From contig NZ_JBANDL010000002.1 in NCBI RefSeq assembly GCF_037027445.1, positions 4,720,001 through 4,784,000 on the forward strand: a stretch of DNA of 64,000 nucleotides, in the 5' to 3' direction. Position 1 is the first letter of the stretch. The number at the start of each line of letters is the position of its first letter. A model generated the notes under the pieces. That model was not told the origin of the DNA and ran no database searches. It saw only the letters and a program-made list of their open reading frames with translations. The position numbers and the translations under genes are program-made. Source of the DNA: Lysobacter firmicutimachus (GTDB taxonomy: Bacteria; Pseudomonadota; Gammaproteobacteria; Xanthomonadales; Xanthomonadaceae). Shown here piece by piece: positions 9,355-19,058 of this stretch.

Positions 9355-9383
9355 CCGCGGCGACCGGCGCGCCGGCGCCGCGG
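9355..9383 (+). other. Strong GC stem-loop after pyrE
   Basis: CCGCGGCG (9355-9362) pairs with 9376-9383, and the interior contains another palindrome (CCGGCGCGCCGG, 9364-9375). There is no T-run, so it is not a classical terminator. It may slow or stabilise the 3' end of the pyrE transcript. Confidence 0.4.
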
Positions 9384-9484
9384 GATCGAACCGTGACCGC
9401 TGCCGCAACCGGCGCGCATGCCATGGCCCGACTCTTGCTTGGTTTTGCTCGAATGACCGCGGGTTCCGACGGTACGAGGGCGCT

Positions 9485-10135
9485 ATGAACCGAATCCCAT
9501 CCCTGACCGCGGCTGCCGTGCTGCTGGCGCTGGCCTTGCCGTTCGCCGCCGGCGCCCAAGAGCAGACCGCGAAGAAGAAGCTGTACTGCTGGAACGAGGG
9601 CGGCCGCAAAGTCTGCGGCGACGCCCTGCCGGCCACGGCGGTGGACAGCGCGCGCACCGAGATCAGCTCGCGCAGCGGTCTGCCGGTGGGCCAGGTCGGG
9701 CGCGCCCTGACCCCGGAAGAGCGCATCGCCGCCGATCAGGCCGCGCGCGCGGCGCGCAGCGCGGCGATGGCGGAAGAGGCGAAGAAGCGCCGCGACCACG
9801 CCATGGCCGAGTCGTATTCGACCGAGGAAGAGCTGCGCAATTCCTTCCAGGAGCGGATCATCCTGCTCGACGAGACGGTCAAGGCCTCACGGCTCGGCAT
9901 CGAGGGCCGTCGCCAGACCCTGCTGAGCCTGCTGCGCAAGGCCGGCGAAGCCGAGCTCGGCAACAAGCCAGTCGACAAGTCGCTGGCCGACAACATCCGC
10001 CACCAGCACGACGAGCTGCTGCGCCAGCAGGATCTGCTCAAGCAGCAATTGGTCGAACGCAGCCTGGCCGACGAAGACCTGGCCACCGCCCTGCTGCGCT
10101 ACCAGTCGATGCGCAAGCGTCCCGGCCAAGGCTGA
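9485..10135 (+). CDS. Exported protein with DUF4124-like start and coiled coil
   Basis: Function unknown. The 216-residue protein has a clear Sec signal peptide (MNRIPSLTAAAVLLALALPF, cleavage after AGA around residue 24). A short segment follows (KLYCWNEGGRKVCGDALPA) that resembles the DUF4124 beta motif common in periplasmic proteobacterial proteins. The remainder, about 75-216, is highly charged and helical, rich in Glu, Arg, Gln and Leu, and likely forms a coiled coil. It is a lone gene ending at a terminator shared with algC. A structural or scaffolding role in the periplasm is a guess. Confidence 0.75.
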   Translation: MNRIPSLTAAAVLLALALPFAAGAQEQTAKKKLYCWNEGGRKVCGDALPATAVDSARTEISSRSGLPVGQVGRALTPEERIAADQAARAARSAAMAEEAKKRRDHAMAESYSTEEELRNSFQERIILLDETVKASRLGIEGRRQTLLSLLRKAGEAELGNKPVDKSLADNIRHQHDELLRQQDLLKQQLVERSLADEDLATALLRYQSMRKRPGQG

Positions 10136-10186
10136 GCCGAGCGGCCGGCGGCCGGACGGTTTCGTCGCCGGCGCCGTCGTCCCAAC

Positions 10187-10216
10187 GAAAACGCCGCGGC
10201 CAGGCCGCGGCGTTTT
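10187..10216. terminator. Bidirectional terminator between convergent genes
   Basis: AAAACGCCGCGGC pairs with GCCGCGGCGTTTT around a CAG loop. It gives a T-run on either strand, so it can stop both the exported-protein gene (plus) and algC (minus), whose stop codons flank it. Confidence 0.9.
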
Positions 10217-10265
10217 GCTGGGTTCCTCGCCGGCGGCGCCAGTGGCGCCGCCTTAGGCACGACGC

Positions 10266-12578
10266 TCAGAACGGCAAGGCCAAATCCGGCTTGAGCGCCA
10301 GCAACTGCTCGCGGAACGCGTCCTGGATCCGCTTCAACGCCTCGACGTTGTCGGCGTCGAAACGCATGACCAGGATCGGGGTGGTGTTGGACGCGCGCAC
10401 CAGGCCCCAACCGTCGCTGAAGTCGACCCGCAGGCCGTCGATGGTGGACAGCCGCGCCCCGTCGAAGCTGGCCTCGTTGCGGAAGCGCTCGACGAAGCTG
10501 TGCGGGTCGCCGTTGGGTGCATCGACCTTGATCTCCGGGGTCGAGATGCCGTTGGGCAGGGCGTTGAGGGTCTCGCTCGGGCTCTGCGGCTGCGCGGCGA
10601 GGATCTCGAGCAGACGCGCGGCGGCGTAGATGCCGTCGTCGAAGCCGTACCAGCGTTCCTTGAAGAAGAAGTGGCCGCTCATTTCGCCGGCCAGCTCCGC
10701 ATCGGTCTCGCGCATCTTGGCCTTGATCAGCGAGTGCCCGGTCTTCCACATCAGCGGGCTGCCGCCGTGGCGCAGGACATGGCCGGGCAAGCGGCCGGTG
10801 CACTTGACGTCGTAGATGATCATCGCGCCGGGGTTGCGTTCCAGCACGTCGGCCGCGAACAGCATCAGCAGGCGGTCCGGGAAGATGTTCTGGCCGTCGC
10901 GGGTGACCACGCCCAGACGGTCGCCGTCGCCGTCGAAGGCGATGCCGAAGTCGGCATTGAGGCGGCCGACCATCTTGATCAGGTCGTTGAGGTTGTGCGG
11001 CTCGCTCGGATCGGGGTGGTGGTTGGGGAACTCGCCGTCGATCTCGCAGTACAGCGGCGTGACCTCGGCGCCGATCGCCTCCAGCACGCGCGGGCCGACA
11101 TCGCCGGCCACGCCGTTGCCGGCGTCGACCACGACCTTGAGCGGGCGGTCGATCTGGATGTCCGAGGCGATGCGCTGGACGTAATCCTCGGAAATGTCGC
11201 GATGGCTCAGCTGGCCCGGCTCCTGCGCGGTGTGCAGGCGGCCGCCGACGATGCGGCGGTAGAGGTCGGTGACGGCGTCGCCGGACAGGGTCTCGCCGCC
11301 GACCACGATCTTGAAGCCGTTGTAGTCCGGCGGATTGTGGCTGCCGGTGACCGAAACGCAGGAGCCGGCGCGCAGGTGATAGGCGCCGAAGTACACCACC
11401 GGCGTCGGCGCCATGCCGATGTCGACGACGTTGCGCCCGGCCTTGCGCAGGCCGGCGATCAGGCCTTCGACCATCGTCGGGCCGGACAGGCGGCCGTCGC
11501 GGCCGACCACGATCTCGCTGAGCCCCTGCTCCTGCATCACCGTGCCGATGGCGTGGCCGATCTTCTCGGCGACGCCCGCATCGAGGCTGCGTCCGACCAC
11601 GCCGCGGATGTCGTAGGCGCGGAAGATGCCCGGATCGACGGCCAAGGGACCGGATGCGGCGGCTTGCGAGGATGGGGTCATGTCGTGAGCGTCCGGCTGG
11701 GGAGAGGCCGATATGGTCTCAGCCAGCGTCTGAACCGGACCTTCGTCCACCGCCGGCGGCGGCGCGTTGAAGCGTTGACGCAGGCGCGCCAGCACGAACC
11801 CGAGCACGGCGAAAATCACCGCGGCGATGAAGCAGGGAATCGCGCCCAGGCCGAACGGCCCGCCGGCCACGTCGGGCACCGCCGCCGCCACGCGCAGGTC
11901 GCTGCCGGGGATCTTGGCGGCGAGCGCTTCGGCGCCGTTGCCGAGCGCGGTGTCGCCGCGCTCGATCACGCTGAATCCGCCCTGGCGCAGGGCCAGGTAA
12001 CTGCTGCCGTCGACCGGCGCGTTCTCCAGCGCGGCGCTGATGCGCTGCAAAGGCAGCTGCAGATACGCCACGCCGACCAACTGCTCGCCGACCCGGGCCG
12101 GCGCGGCCAGGGCCAGCACGGGCTTGCCGCCGGCGCGCACGATCGAGGCCATCGGCTTGTCGGCGACCATCGCCGCTTCCATCGCCGCCAGCCGGCCGTA
12201 GCCGCCCTTCGGCAACTGGGCGTAATCGGGGGCCAGATCCTGAGCCAACACCTCGCCCTCGCTGGCCCCGGCCCAGCCGCGGGTCAGCTGCGCCGAGGCG
12301 GCGGCGAAATCGCCGGCCTGCAGCGCGGCCTGCATGTCCGCCGCGGCCAGGCGCTCGCGCAAGCGCTTGTGCTCGACTCCGAGCGCGTTGTGCGCCTCGC
12401 CCACCGCCTGGTCGCGCAACTGGCTGATGTCGGCGCGGCGCTGGGTGTCGACATGCTGCTGCACGCCGCTCCAGCCCAACCACAGCGCCAGCACCAGGCT
12501 GACCGCCGCCAACGGCACCAACGCCGGCTTGAGCTGCGCGGCGCTGATCTGCGGTTTTTCCATCTTCAGATCGACCAT
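10266..12578 (-). CDS. algC: Phosphomannomutase/phosphoglucomutase with membrane N-terminal domain
   Basis: Interconverts hexose 6- and 1-phosphates for surface polysaccharide precursors. Residues 1-300 form an extra domain: a membrane segment (about 20-36), a periplasmic sensor-like region rich in Ala, and a second membrane segment (about 246-266). Residues from about 310 are a complete alpha-D-phosphohexomutase: TGSHNP with the phosphoserine S413, the metal loop DGDGDR (549-554), the sugar-binding GEMSGH and the phosphate loop RASNTTP. The long form is known for AlgC of some pseudomonads and xanthomonads. An internal ATG (residue 300) could make a soluble form, but has no good ribosome-binding site. 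It is the last gene of coaC-coaB-dut-algC. Confidence 0.9.
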   Translation of the reverse strand: MVDLKMEKPQISAAQLKPALVPLAAVSLVLALWLGWSGVQQHVDTQRRADISQLRDQAVGEAHNALGVEHKRLRERLAAADMQAALQAGDFAAASAQLTRGWAGASEGEVLAQDLAPDYAQLPKGGYGRLAAMEAAMVADKPMASIVRAGGKPVLALAAPARVGEQLVGVAYLQLPLQRISAALENAPVDGSSYLALRQGGFSVIERGDTALGNGAEALAAKIPGSDLRVAAAVPDVAGGPFGLGAIPCFIAAVIFAVLGFVLARLRQRFNAPPPAVDEGPVQTLAETISASPQPDAHDMTPSSQAAASGPLAVDPGIFRAYDIRGVVGRSLDAGVAEKIGHAIGTVMQEQGLSEIVVGRDGRLSGPTMVEGLIAGLRKAGRNVVDIGMAPTPVVYFGAYHLRAGSCVSVTGSHNPPDYNGFKIVVGGETLSGDAVTDLYRRIVGGRLHTAQEPGQLSHRDISEDYVQRIASDIQIDRPLKVVVDAGNGVAGDVGPRVLEAIGAEVTPLYCEIDGEFPNHHPDPSEPHNLNDLIKMVGRLNADFGIAFDGDGDRLGVVTRDGQNIFPDRLLMLFAADVLERNPGAMIIYDVKCTGRLPGHVLRHGGSPLMWKTGHSLIKAKMRETDAELAGEMSGHFFFKERWYGFDDGIYAAARLLEILAAQPQSPSETLNALPNGISTPEIKVDAPNGDPHSFVERFRNEASFDGARLSTIDGLRVDFSDGWGLVRASNTTPILVMRFDADNVEALKRIQDAFREQLLALKPDLALPF

Positions 12579-12749
12579 TCCAAGATCCTTTCCCCTGTCT
12601 GTGCTACGCGCACGACCCGTTCAGTGTGCACCGGAGGCGGCGACCGATTCCGTCGACTACGCCTCGCGCCGAGCTAGCAGGCCGCGCGCCCCGCACATTC
12701 CTAGCAGGTTGCGTGCCATCGCCCCCCCCGGCGCCGGCCCGCCTTGCGC

Positions 12750-13208
12750 TCAACGCACGCCGGTATGGCCGAAGCCGCCGGCGCCGCGCTCGCTGCTTTC
12801 GAACTCCTCCACCACCTGCAGGCTGGCGCGCACGATCGGCAGCACCACCAGCTGGGCGATACGGTCCCCCGGCTGCATCGTAAAAGCCTCGCGGCCGCGA
12901 TTCCACACACTGATCAGCAGCGGCCCCTGGTAATCGGCGTCGATCAGGCCGGTGCCGTTGCCGAGCACGATGCCGTGCTTATGGCCCAGCCCGGAGCGCG
13001 GCAGGATCACCGCGCACAGGCCAGGGTCGCCGAGGTGGATCGCCAGGCCCGAGGGCACCAGGGCGGTGTCGCCGGGATGCAGGACCAGCGATTGGTCCAG
13101 CGCAGCGCGCAGGTCCAGGCCGGCGCTGGCCGCGGTGGCATAGCTCGGCAGCGGCCATTCGCCGCCGTGGCGCGGGTCGAGGATCTTGATTTCCAGGGTG
13201 TGGTGCAT
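12750..13208 (-). CDS. dut: Deoxyuridine 5'-triphosphate nucleotidohydrolase
   Basis: Hydrolyses dUTP to dUMP, keeping uracil out of DNA. The 152-residue product has the five trimeric dUTPase motifs: [43 protein letters not shown] and the C-terminal GAGGFGHTG that closes over the active site. Its place between coaB and algC is conserved in many gammaproteobacteria. The gap to algC is about 170 bp and to coaB about 95 bp. Confidence 0.96.
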   Translation of the reverse strand: MHHTLEIKILDPRHGGEWPLPSYATAASAGLDLRAALDQSLVLHPGDTALVPSGLAIHLGDPGLCAVILPRSGLGHKHGIVLGNGTGLIDADYQGPLLISVWNRGREAFTMQPGDRIAQLVVLPIVRASLQVVEEFESSERGAGGFGHTGVR

Positions 13209-13303
13209 CGAAAGCGTTCCGCTGAGAGAAAAGAGTCGGTCCGGCCCGCGCTGCGGCGCCGGCCCCGGGCCGCACGGGCGGCGGAAAGCGGGCTGACGCG
13301 GCG

Positions 13304-13975
13304 TCAGGCCGGCCAGCGTTCCAGGATCAGGTCGAGCAGGCGGTCGGCCAGCTCGGTCTTCGGCGCCGGCCCCAGCGCGCGTTCGCCATCGATCCAGTAC
13401 ACGGTCAGGGCGTTATCGTCGCTTTCGAAGCCGCTGCCGGCGACGCCGACGCGGTTGGCGGCGATCAGGTCGACGCGCTTCTTCTCCAGCTTGCCGCGGG
13501 CGTAGAACTCGACGTCGTGGGTCTCGGCGGCGAAACCGACCACCAGGGTCGGCCGCTGCGCGTGCACGGCGACCTCGGCCAGGATGTCCGGAGTACGCAC
13601 CAGCGCCAGGGTCAGCTGCTCTTCCTTCTTCTTGATCTTGCCCGGGGCGACCTCGGCCGGCGCGTAGTCGGCGACCGCCGCCGCGCCGATGTAGGCGTCG
13701 GCCGGCAGCGCGCCGATCACGGCCTCGCGCATCTGCCGCGCCGAACGCACGTCGATGCGCTCCACGGCGGCCGGGGTCGGCAGCGACACCGGGCCGGCGA
13801 TCAGGGTCACCCGGGCGCCGCGGCGCGCGGCGGCCTCGGCGATGGCGAAACCCATCTTGCCGCTGCTGCGGTTGCCGATGAAGCGGACCGGGTCGATGTC
13901 CTCGAAGGTCGGCCCGGCGCTGACCACCAGCCGGCGACCGGCCAGGTCGCGCAGGTCGCGTTCGCCGCCGCTCAT
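13304..13975 (-). CDS. coaB: Phosphopantothenate-cysteine ligase (CoaB), separate from CoaC
   Basis: Joins 4'-phosphopantothenate with cysteine using CTP, a step of coenzyme A synthesis. The 223-residue product begins MSGGERDL and quickly enters the CoaB core: [44 protein letters not shown] (with the conserved lysines), [12 protein letters not shown] and [10 protein letters not shown]. In most bacteria this domain is fused to CoaC. Here it is in a different frame, and its ATG overlaps the CoaC stop as ATGA. Combined length (187 + 223) equals a normal CoaBC, so this is either true gene fission or a one-base frameshift. Confidence 0.88.
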   Translation of the reverse strand: MSGGERDLRDLAGRRLVVSAGPTFEDIDPVRFIGNRSSGKMGFAIAEAAARRGARVTLIAGPVSLPTPAAVERIDVRSARQMREAVIGALPADAYIGAAAVADYAPAEVAPGKIKKKEEQLTLALVRTPDILAEVAVHAQRPTLVVGFAAETHDVEFYARGKLEKKRVDLIAANRVGVAGSGFESDDNALTVYWIDGERALGPAPKTELADRLLDLILERWPA

Positions 13976-14535
13976 GCGCCGGCTCCGGCCAGCGCAGCGA
14001 CCAGCTCGTGCGGTTCCAGCAAGCGGCCCGGCCCCGATTCGGGTTCGGCCATGCGGCCTTCGCCGGGGCCGAAGAAGCGGACTCCGCGGCTGCGCAAGGT
14101 GGCGATGTTGGCCTGGGTGGCCGGGTGCCCCCACATCCGATGATTCATGGCCGGCGCGATGGTCACCGGCGCCTCGGACGCCAGGCACAGGGTGCTGATC
14201 AGGTCGTCGGCGAAGCCGTGGGCGAGCTTGGCGATCATGTCGGCGGTGGCCGGCGCGATCAGGATCCGCTGCGCCCAGCGCGCCAGTTCGATATGGCCCA
14301 TCGCCAGCTCCGCCGCCTCGTCCCACAGCGAGGTGCGCACCGGATGGCCGGACAGGGCCTGGAAGGTCGCGGTGCCGACGAAACGGGTCGCGTTCTCGGT
14401 CATCGCCACGCGCACCTGAGCGCCGGCATCCTGCAGGCGGCGCACCAGGTCGGCGGCCTTGTAGGCGGCGATGCCGCCGCAGACGCAGAGCAGGATGCGC
14501 TGGTCGTGCAGCGTGGGTTGGGAATCTGGCGCCAT
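13972..14535 (-). CDS. coaC: Phosphopantothenoylcysteine decarboxylase (CoaC), separate from CoaB
   Basis: FMN-dependent decarboxylation of phosphopantothenoylcysteine to phosphopantetheine. The 187-residue product shows LLCVCGGIAAYKA, the conserved histidine in GHIELARWA, the flavin-site IAPATADMIAKLAHG and the PAMNHRMW motif. In the substrate-clamp region, GEGRMAEPESGPGRL, I do not see the Cys that E. coli has as ACGD; related sequences vary here, so this is only a note. Start ATG 14533-14535 was chosen because MAPDSQPTLHDQ leads into the fold; upstream in-frame codons look non-coding. It ends in the ATGA overlap with coaB. radC is divergent. Confidence 0.88.
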   Translation of the reverse strand: MAPDSQPTLHDQRILLCVCGGIAAYKAADLVRRLQDAGAQVRVAMTENATRFVGTATFQALSGHPVRTSLWDEAAELAMGHIELARWAQRILIAPATADMIAKLAHGFADDLISTLCLASEAPVTIAPAMNHRMWGHPATQANIATLRSRGVRFFGPGEGRMAEPESGPGRLLEPHELVAALAGAGA

Positions 14536-14710
14536 GTTCGGCAGGGGCTCTTCGATACGGTTCGGACAACGGACACTGAGCGGGGGAACGTGATGCGGTC
14601 GCGACGGCACTCGCGTCGGCCGATCCCTACCCCGCTCCGGGCACCTAGCTTACCCGATGCGCCGGATCCGCCCGATGGCCGCCCCGGCCGGCGCCGCGGA
14701 GGCTGTGCGC

Positions 14711-15385
14711 ATGAGAATCCACGAATGGCCCAGCGCGGAACGGCCGCGCGAAAAACTCCTGGCCCGCGGCGCCGGCGCGCTGTCCGACGCCGAGCTGCTG
14801 GCGATTTTCCTCGGCTCGGGCCTGCGCGGCCAGGACGCGGTCGGCACCGCCCGCAGCCTGCTCAGCCGCCACGGCCCGCTGCGCGCCTTGCTCGAACAGC
14901 CGCCGGCCCAGCTGATGCGCATGCGCGGAATCGGCGCCGCCCGCGCCTGCGCGCTCAAGGCCGCGCTGGAGCTGGCCTCGCGCAGCCTGCACGCCGAGCT
15001 CGAACGCGGCGCGGCCCTGTCCGACCCCGGCTCGGCCGGGTTGTATTTCGCCCAGCGCCTGCGCGGCCTGCAGCACGAAGTGTTCGCGGCCATGTTCCTG
15101 GACGCGCGGCACCGGGTGATCGGCTTCGAGGAGCTGTTCCAGGGCACGGTCGACGGCGCCGAGGTGCATCCGCGCGAGGTGGTGCGGCGCGCGCTGCAAC
15201 GCAACGCCGCGGCGGTCATCGTAGGTCACAACCACCCCAGCGGCAATGCCGAGCCCAGCCAGGCCGACCGCCAGGTCACCGCCCGGCTGCGCCATGCCCT
15301 GTCCCTGGTCGACGTGCGCCTGCTGGATCACTTCGTGGTCGGCGACGGTCGGCCGGTGTCGATGGCCGAGCGCGGCTGGATGTAA
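14711..15385 (+). CDS. radC: RadC/YicR family JAB-domain protein
   Basis: Despite the name, the cellular role of this family is not settled; it carries a putative JAB1/MPN metal-hydrolase domain. The 225-residue product has an N-terminal helix-hairpin-helix part ([20 protein letters not shown]). The JAB domain follows, with Glu in [19 protein letters not shown] and the zinc motif [14 protein letters not shown]. Start ATG 14711 (MRIHEWP) matches family N-termini; an upstream ATG would add 18 residues. It is transcribed alone, divergent from coaC. Confidence 0.9.
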   Translation: MRIHEWPSAERPREKLLARGAGALSDAELLAIFLGSGLRGQDAVGTARSLLSRHGPLRALLEQPPAQLMRMRGIGAARACALKAALELASRSLHAELERGAALSDPGSAGLYFAQRLRGLQHEVFAAMFLDARHRVIGFEELFQGTVDGAEVHPREVVRRALQRNAAAVIVGHNHPSGNAEPSQADRQVTARLRHALSLVDVRLLDHFVVGDGRPVSMAERGWM

Positions 15386-15659
15386 GGCGACGAACGAATG
15401 CAGGGCCGTAGCGGGCGGGTCGCCGGGGGCATGGCGGAAGGAACGACGGACGGGGCGAGCGCCGACGCCAACGGGAGACGAGCGGGCAAAGGCGAGGGTG
15501 CGGGTACGCTCCGGGTCGGGCACCGCATTCTCGGCATGACCGGCAGCGCAGCGATCGCGGGCCGGCGTCGGAAGAGCCGGTCTTCACTCATTCCTCACCC
15601 CTGTGTCCTCACTTCTATCGCCGTCGCCGCCGCCCCGGGCAGCGGCGGAAGCTAGTAAA

Positions 15660-17387
15660 ATGCCCGGTTCCGTAACGCCCGCGAACACGCCCATTCCCGT
15701 GAAAGCCACCCTTCAAGCGCTCGTCGCGCAGGCCATTGACGCCCTGCGCTCCGCCGGCACCCTGCCGGCCGATCTGCCTGCGCCCGATTTCGTCATCGAG
15801 CGTCCCAAGACCCGCGCCCAGGGCGACTTCTCGACCAACGCCGCGATGCTGCTGGCCAAGCCGGCGCGCGCCAATCCGCGCGAGATCGCGCAGAAGCTGG
15901 TCGATGCGCTGCCGGCCAACGCCGACATCGCCCGGGTCGAGATCGCCGGGCCGGGCTTCATCAATTTCCATGTCGACGAATCCGCCTGGCGCCGCCAGCT
16001 CGGCGAAGTGTTCGCCGACGGCGCCGGCTACGGCCGCAACGCCAGCGGCGGCGGCCGCCGCGCCGGGGTCGAGTTCGTCTCCGCCAATCCGACCGGTCCG
16101 CTGCACGTCGGCCACGGTCGCGCCGGCGTGATCGGCGACTGCATCGCCCGCGTGCTCGCCGCCAACGGCTGGGACGTGGCGCGCGAGTTCTACTACAACG
16201 ACGCCGGCGTGCAGATCAACAACCTGGCGATCTCCACTCAGCTGCGCGCGCGCGGCCTCAAGCCCGGCGACGAAGGCTGGCCGGAAGCGGCCTACAACGG
16301 CGACTACATCGCCGACGTCGCCCGCGCCTATCTGGACCGCGCCACGGTCGAATTTGAGAACCACGCCGTCACCGGCAAGGGCGACATCGACGACCTCGAC
16401 GCGATCCGCCAGTTCGCCGTGGCCTACCTGCGCCGCGAACAGAACGAGGACCTGGCCGCGTTCGGCGTCGGCTTCGACGTCTACTTCCTGGAAAGCTCGC
16501 TGTACGAGCAGAACAAGGTCGAGGAGACCGTGCGCGAGCTGGTCGCGCACGGCCACACCTACGAGGAAGGCGGCGCGCTTTGGCTGCGCAGCACCGACTT
16601 CGGCGACGACAAAGACCGGGTGATGCGCAAGTCCGACGGCACCTACACCTACTTCGTGCCGGACGTCGCCTACCACCTGAGCAAATGGCAGCGCGGCTAC
16701 GAGCGCGCGATCACCGAACTGGGCTCGGACCACCACGGCAGCCTGGCGCGCGTGCGCGCGGGCCTGCAGGCGCTCGACCAGGGCATTCCGCCGGGCTGGC
16801 CCGAGTACGTGCTGCACCAGATGGTCACGGTGATGCGCGGCGGCGAAGAAGTGAAATTGTCCAAGCGCGCCGGTAGCTACCTGACCCTGCGCGATCTGAT
16901 CGACGAAGCCGGCCGCGACGCGGTGCGCTGGTTCCTGATCGCGCGCAAGCCCGATTCGCAGCTGACTTTCGACATCGACCTGGCGCGTTCGCAATCGCTC
17001 GACAACCCGGTCTACTACGTCCAGGTCTCGCATGCGCGCATGTGCGGCCTGATGCGTCAGTTGGCCGAACGCGGCCTCAGCTACGATCAGGCCGACGGCC
17101 TGGCCCAGCCGCTGGACCTGAACGACGCCGCCGCGCACGAGCTGGTGGTCACCCTGTTGCGCTACCGCGACGTGGTCGCGGCCGCCGGACGCGACCTGGA
17201 ACCGCACCAGATCGCCGCTTATCTGTTGGAATTGGCGCAGACCTTCCAGACGTATTACAACGATCACCAGTTCCTGGTCGACGACGCCCATCAACGCCAT
17301 GCGCGCCTGGTCCTGGCGATGGCGACCAAGCAAGTCCTGGCGAACGGTCTCGAGCTATTGGGGGTCCAGGCCCCGGAGGTGATGTAA
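15660..17387 (+). CDS. argS: Arginyl-tRNA synthetase
   Basis: Charges tRNA-Arg. The class I signatures are present: [13 protein letters not shown] and the KLSKRAG loop (a KMSKS equivalent), plus an N-terminal Add-1 tRNA D-loop domain ([12 protein letters not shown]) and the C-terminal DALR anticodon domain. ATG 15660 follows GGCGGAAG at good spacing and gives 575 residues. GTG 15699 would give 562, the common family length, so the true start is one of these two. The next gene begins on the base after its stop, indicating an operon with the SPOR-domain gene. Confidence 0.94.
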   Translation: MPGSVTPANTPIPVKATLQALVAQAIDALRSAGTLPADLPAPDFVIERPKTRAQGDFSTNAAMLLAKPARANPREIAQKLVDALPANADIARVEIAGPGFINFHVDESAWRRQLGEVFADGAGYGRNASGGGRRAGVEFVSANPTGPLHVGHGRAGVIGDCIARVLAANGWDVAREFYYNDAGVQINNLAISTQLRARGLKPGDEGWPEAAYNGDYIADVARAYLDRATVEFENHAVTGKGDIDDLDAIRQFAVAYLRREQNEDLAAFGVGFDVYFLESSLYEQNKVEETVRELVAHGHTYEEGGALWLRSTDFGDDKDRVMRKSDGTYTYFVPDVAYHLSKWQRGYERAITELGSDHHGSLARVRAGLQALDQGIPPGWPEYVLHQMVTVMRGGEEVKLSKRAGSYLTLRDLIDEAGRDAVRWFLIARKPDSQLTFDIDLARSQSLDNPVYYVQVSHARMCGLMRQLAERGLSYDQADGLAQPLDLNDAAAHELVVTLLRYRDVVAAAGRDLEPHQIAAYLLELAQTFQTYYNDHQFLVDDAHQRHARLVLAMATKQVLANGLELLGVQAPEVM

Positions 17388-18359
17388 GTGGCTGCACGTC
17401 GCGGAAAGTCCCAGGCCAAGCGCAACCATCAGAGCAACGAGAGCCTGCCCGGCTGGGCCTGGGGCGTGCTCGGGCTGTTGCTGGGCGTGGTCTTGATCCT
17501 GGTCGCGCCGAAGTTCCTCAAGTCCGAAGGCGACGGTTTCTTCCGTCCGCAGCCCAACCCCGACGCCCAGCCGGCGGCGGTGGCGGCCGACGAGGAATCC
17601 GTCGCGCCCGAAGGCGATACGCCTGCGCGCGCGGCCGCCGGCGAGCGCGCGCAGGCCGCCAAGGCCGAGCCGAAGGCCGCCGAGGCCAAGGACACCGACT
17701 ACGATTTCTACACCCTGCTGCCGGGCAAGGAAGTCGAGATGAGCGATGCCGAACTCGCTGCGACCGAGGCCGCCGAGGAGCAGCGCCGCGCCGCGCAGCA
17801 GCGCCGCGCCAACCAGGCCGCCGCCACCCAGATCGCGGCGAACGGCTCGTCCGGCCAGACCGCGCCGGCGGCGACACCGGCCCGGCCGTTGCCGGCGCCG
17901 GTCGCGTCCAATCCGCAGCCCGCCGCGCAACCGGCGCAGAACGCGCCGGCCACGGCCAGCCTGCCCAAGCCGGTCGACACCATCGCTCCGCCGCCGGCAC
18001 GGCCGAACGCCGCCGCCCAGATCGCGGCGTCCGCTCCCGTCGGCGCGACGCCCAAGCCGCCGAGCGTCTCGGCTAGCCAGGGCGCGGCGGCCAAACCGGA
18101 CGCCGCGGCGGCCGCGATCGACGACAAGACCCGCTACCTGCTGCAGGCCGGCGCCTTCCAGGCGTCCGGCCAGGCCGAGGAGATGAAGGCCAAGATCGCC
18201 ATGCTCGGTCTCGGCGCCCGGGTCGAGTCAGCGCAGATCGGCGGCAAGACCGTCTACCGCGTGCGCATGGGGCCCTACGGCACCGCCGGCGACCTGGCCG
18301 AGGCCAAGCGCAAGCTCGCCGACGGCGGGCTGCCGGGGATGGCGATCAAGGTGCAGTAA
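17388..18359 (+). CDS. SPOR-domain membrane protein, FtsN-like
   Basis: Probably a divisome protein that binds denuded septal glycan. The 323-residue product begins with GTG directly after the argS stop. It has a basic cytoplasmic tail, one membrane segment (GVLGLLLGVVLILVAP, about 26-42), a long Ala/Pro/Gln-rich periplasmic linker, and a C-terminal SPOR domain from about residue 245 (YLLQAGAFQASGQAEEMK, then VYRVRMGPY). In the linker, TDYDFYTLLPGKEVEM matches a short motif seen in FtsN-like proteins. argS followed by this gene is a common xanthomonad order. Confidence 0.85.
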   Translation: MAARRGKSQAKRNHQSNESLPGWAWGVLGLLLGVVLILVAPKFLKSEGDGFFRPQPNPDAQPAAVAADEESVAPEGDTPARAAAGERAQAAKAEPKAAEAKDTDYDFYTLLPGKEVEMSDAELAATEAAEEQRRAAQQRRANQAAATQIAANGSSGQTAPAATPARPLPAPVASNPQPAAQPAQNAPATASLPKPVDTIAPPPARPNAAAQIAASAPVGATPKPPSVSASQGAAAKPDAAAAAIDDKTRYLLQAGAFQASGQAEEMKAKIAMLGLGARVESAQIGGKTVYRVRMGPYGTAGDLAEAKRKLADGGLPGMAIKVQ

Positions 18360-18385
18360 GCGCCGCCGCAGCGCGAACGACGTAC

Positions 18386-18416
18386 AGGCCGGGCCTAGCG
18401 CCGGCCTTTGTTTTTT
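18386..18416 (+). terminator. Rho-independent terminator after the argS operon
   Basis: AGGCCGG (18386-18392) pairs with CCGGCCT (18401-18407), followed by TTGTTTTTT. It lies 27 bp after the SPOR-protein stop codon. Confidence 0.88.
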
Positions 18417-18596
18417 CGTCGACCGCACGCGGACGACATCGGCCGTCCGGGCAGCGCCCGGCGCCGCCGAGGTGACGCCGCACGTCGGCGCAGTGACGCC
18501 TTCCGGCAGTGCGCGCCGTCACAGCGCGACGTCGGTCACCCTGATCGTCACTTCCGGCCTATTAGACTTCGCCGGCTAGTCGTCGTTGGGGAAGTA

Positions 18597-19010
18597 ATGA
18601 ACAAGCGCGTATTGAACGGCTGCCTCGGTGCGGCAGGCCTGTTGTTGCTGTTCGCGATGGTCACCAAGCTGTCCGGCCTGGACGCCCGGCAGATGATCGA
18701 AACCGGTGCCGGCGCGATTCCGTTGCTCGATATCGCCGCGGCCCTGGTGGCGATGGGGGTCGGCGGCGCGATCGCGCGCCATGCGCAATTCCGCTGGATC
18801 GCCCTGTTGCTGATGGTCGCGATGTGGACCCTGACCCTGTTCGCGGTGGTATCGATGGCCCTGCCCGACAGCCCGCCGCCCATGCGCAGCATGTTCGGCG
18901 CCCTGCGCTACAACGCGATCGCGATCGTGCTGACCGTGGTGGCCGCGTTCGTCGGCGCGGTGCTCGGCGAACGCCTCGGCCGCGGCCGGTTCGGCGCGCC
19001 GGCGCATTGA
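18597..19010 (+). CDS. Small four-helix membrane protein, function unknown
   Basis: I do not recognise the family. The 137-residue protein has about four hydrophobic segments (near 8-24, 42-60, 68-87 and 104-122) with short polar links and a basic end, so it is an integral inner-membrane protein. ATG 18597 is preceded by GGGGAAG at good spacing. It is alone between the argS terminator and a convergent dehydrogenase gene. A GC-only palindrome at 19021-19038 follows its stop. Confidence 0.72.
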   Translation: MNKRVLNGCLGAAGLLLLFAMVTKLSGLDARQMIETGAGAIPLLDIAAALVAMGVGGAIARHAQFRWIALLLMVAMWTLTLFAVVSMALPDSPPPMRSMFGALRYNAIAIVLTVVAAFVGAVLGERLGRGRFGAPAH

Positions 19011-19058
19011 ACCGGTCGCTGCGGCGCGCGCGCGCCGCAGCCTTCGCCCGGATGCGGC

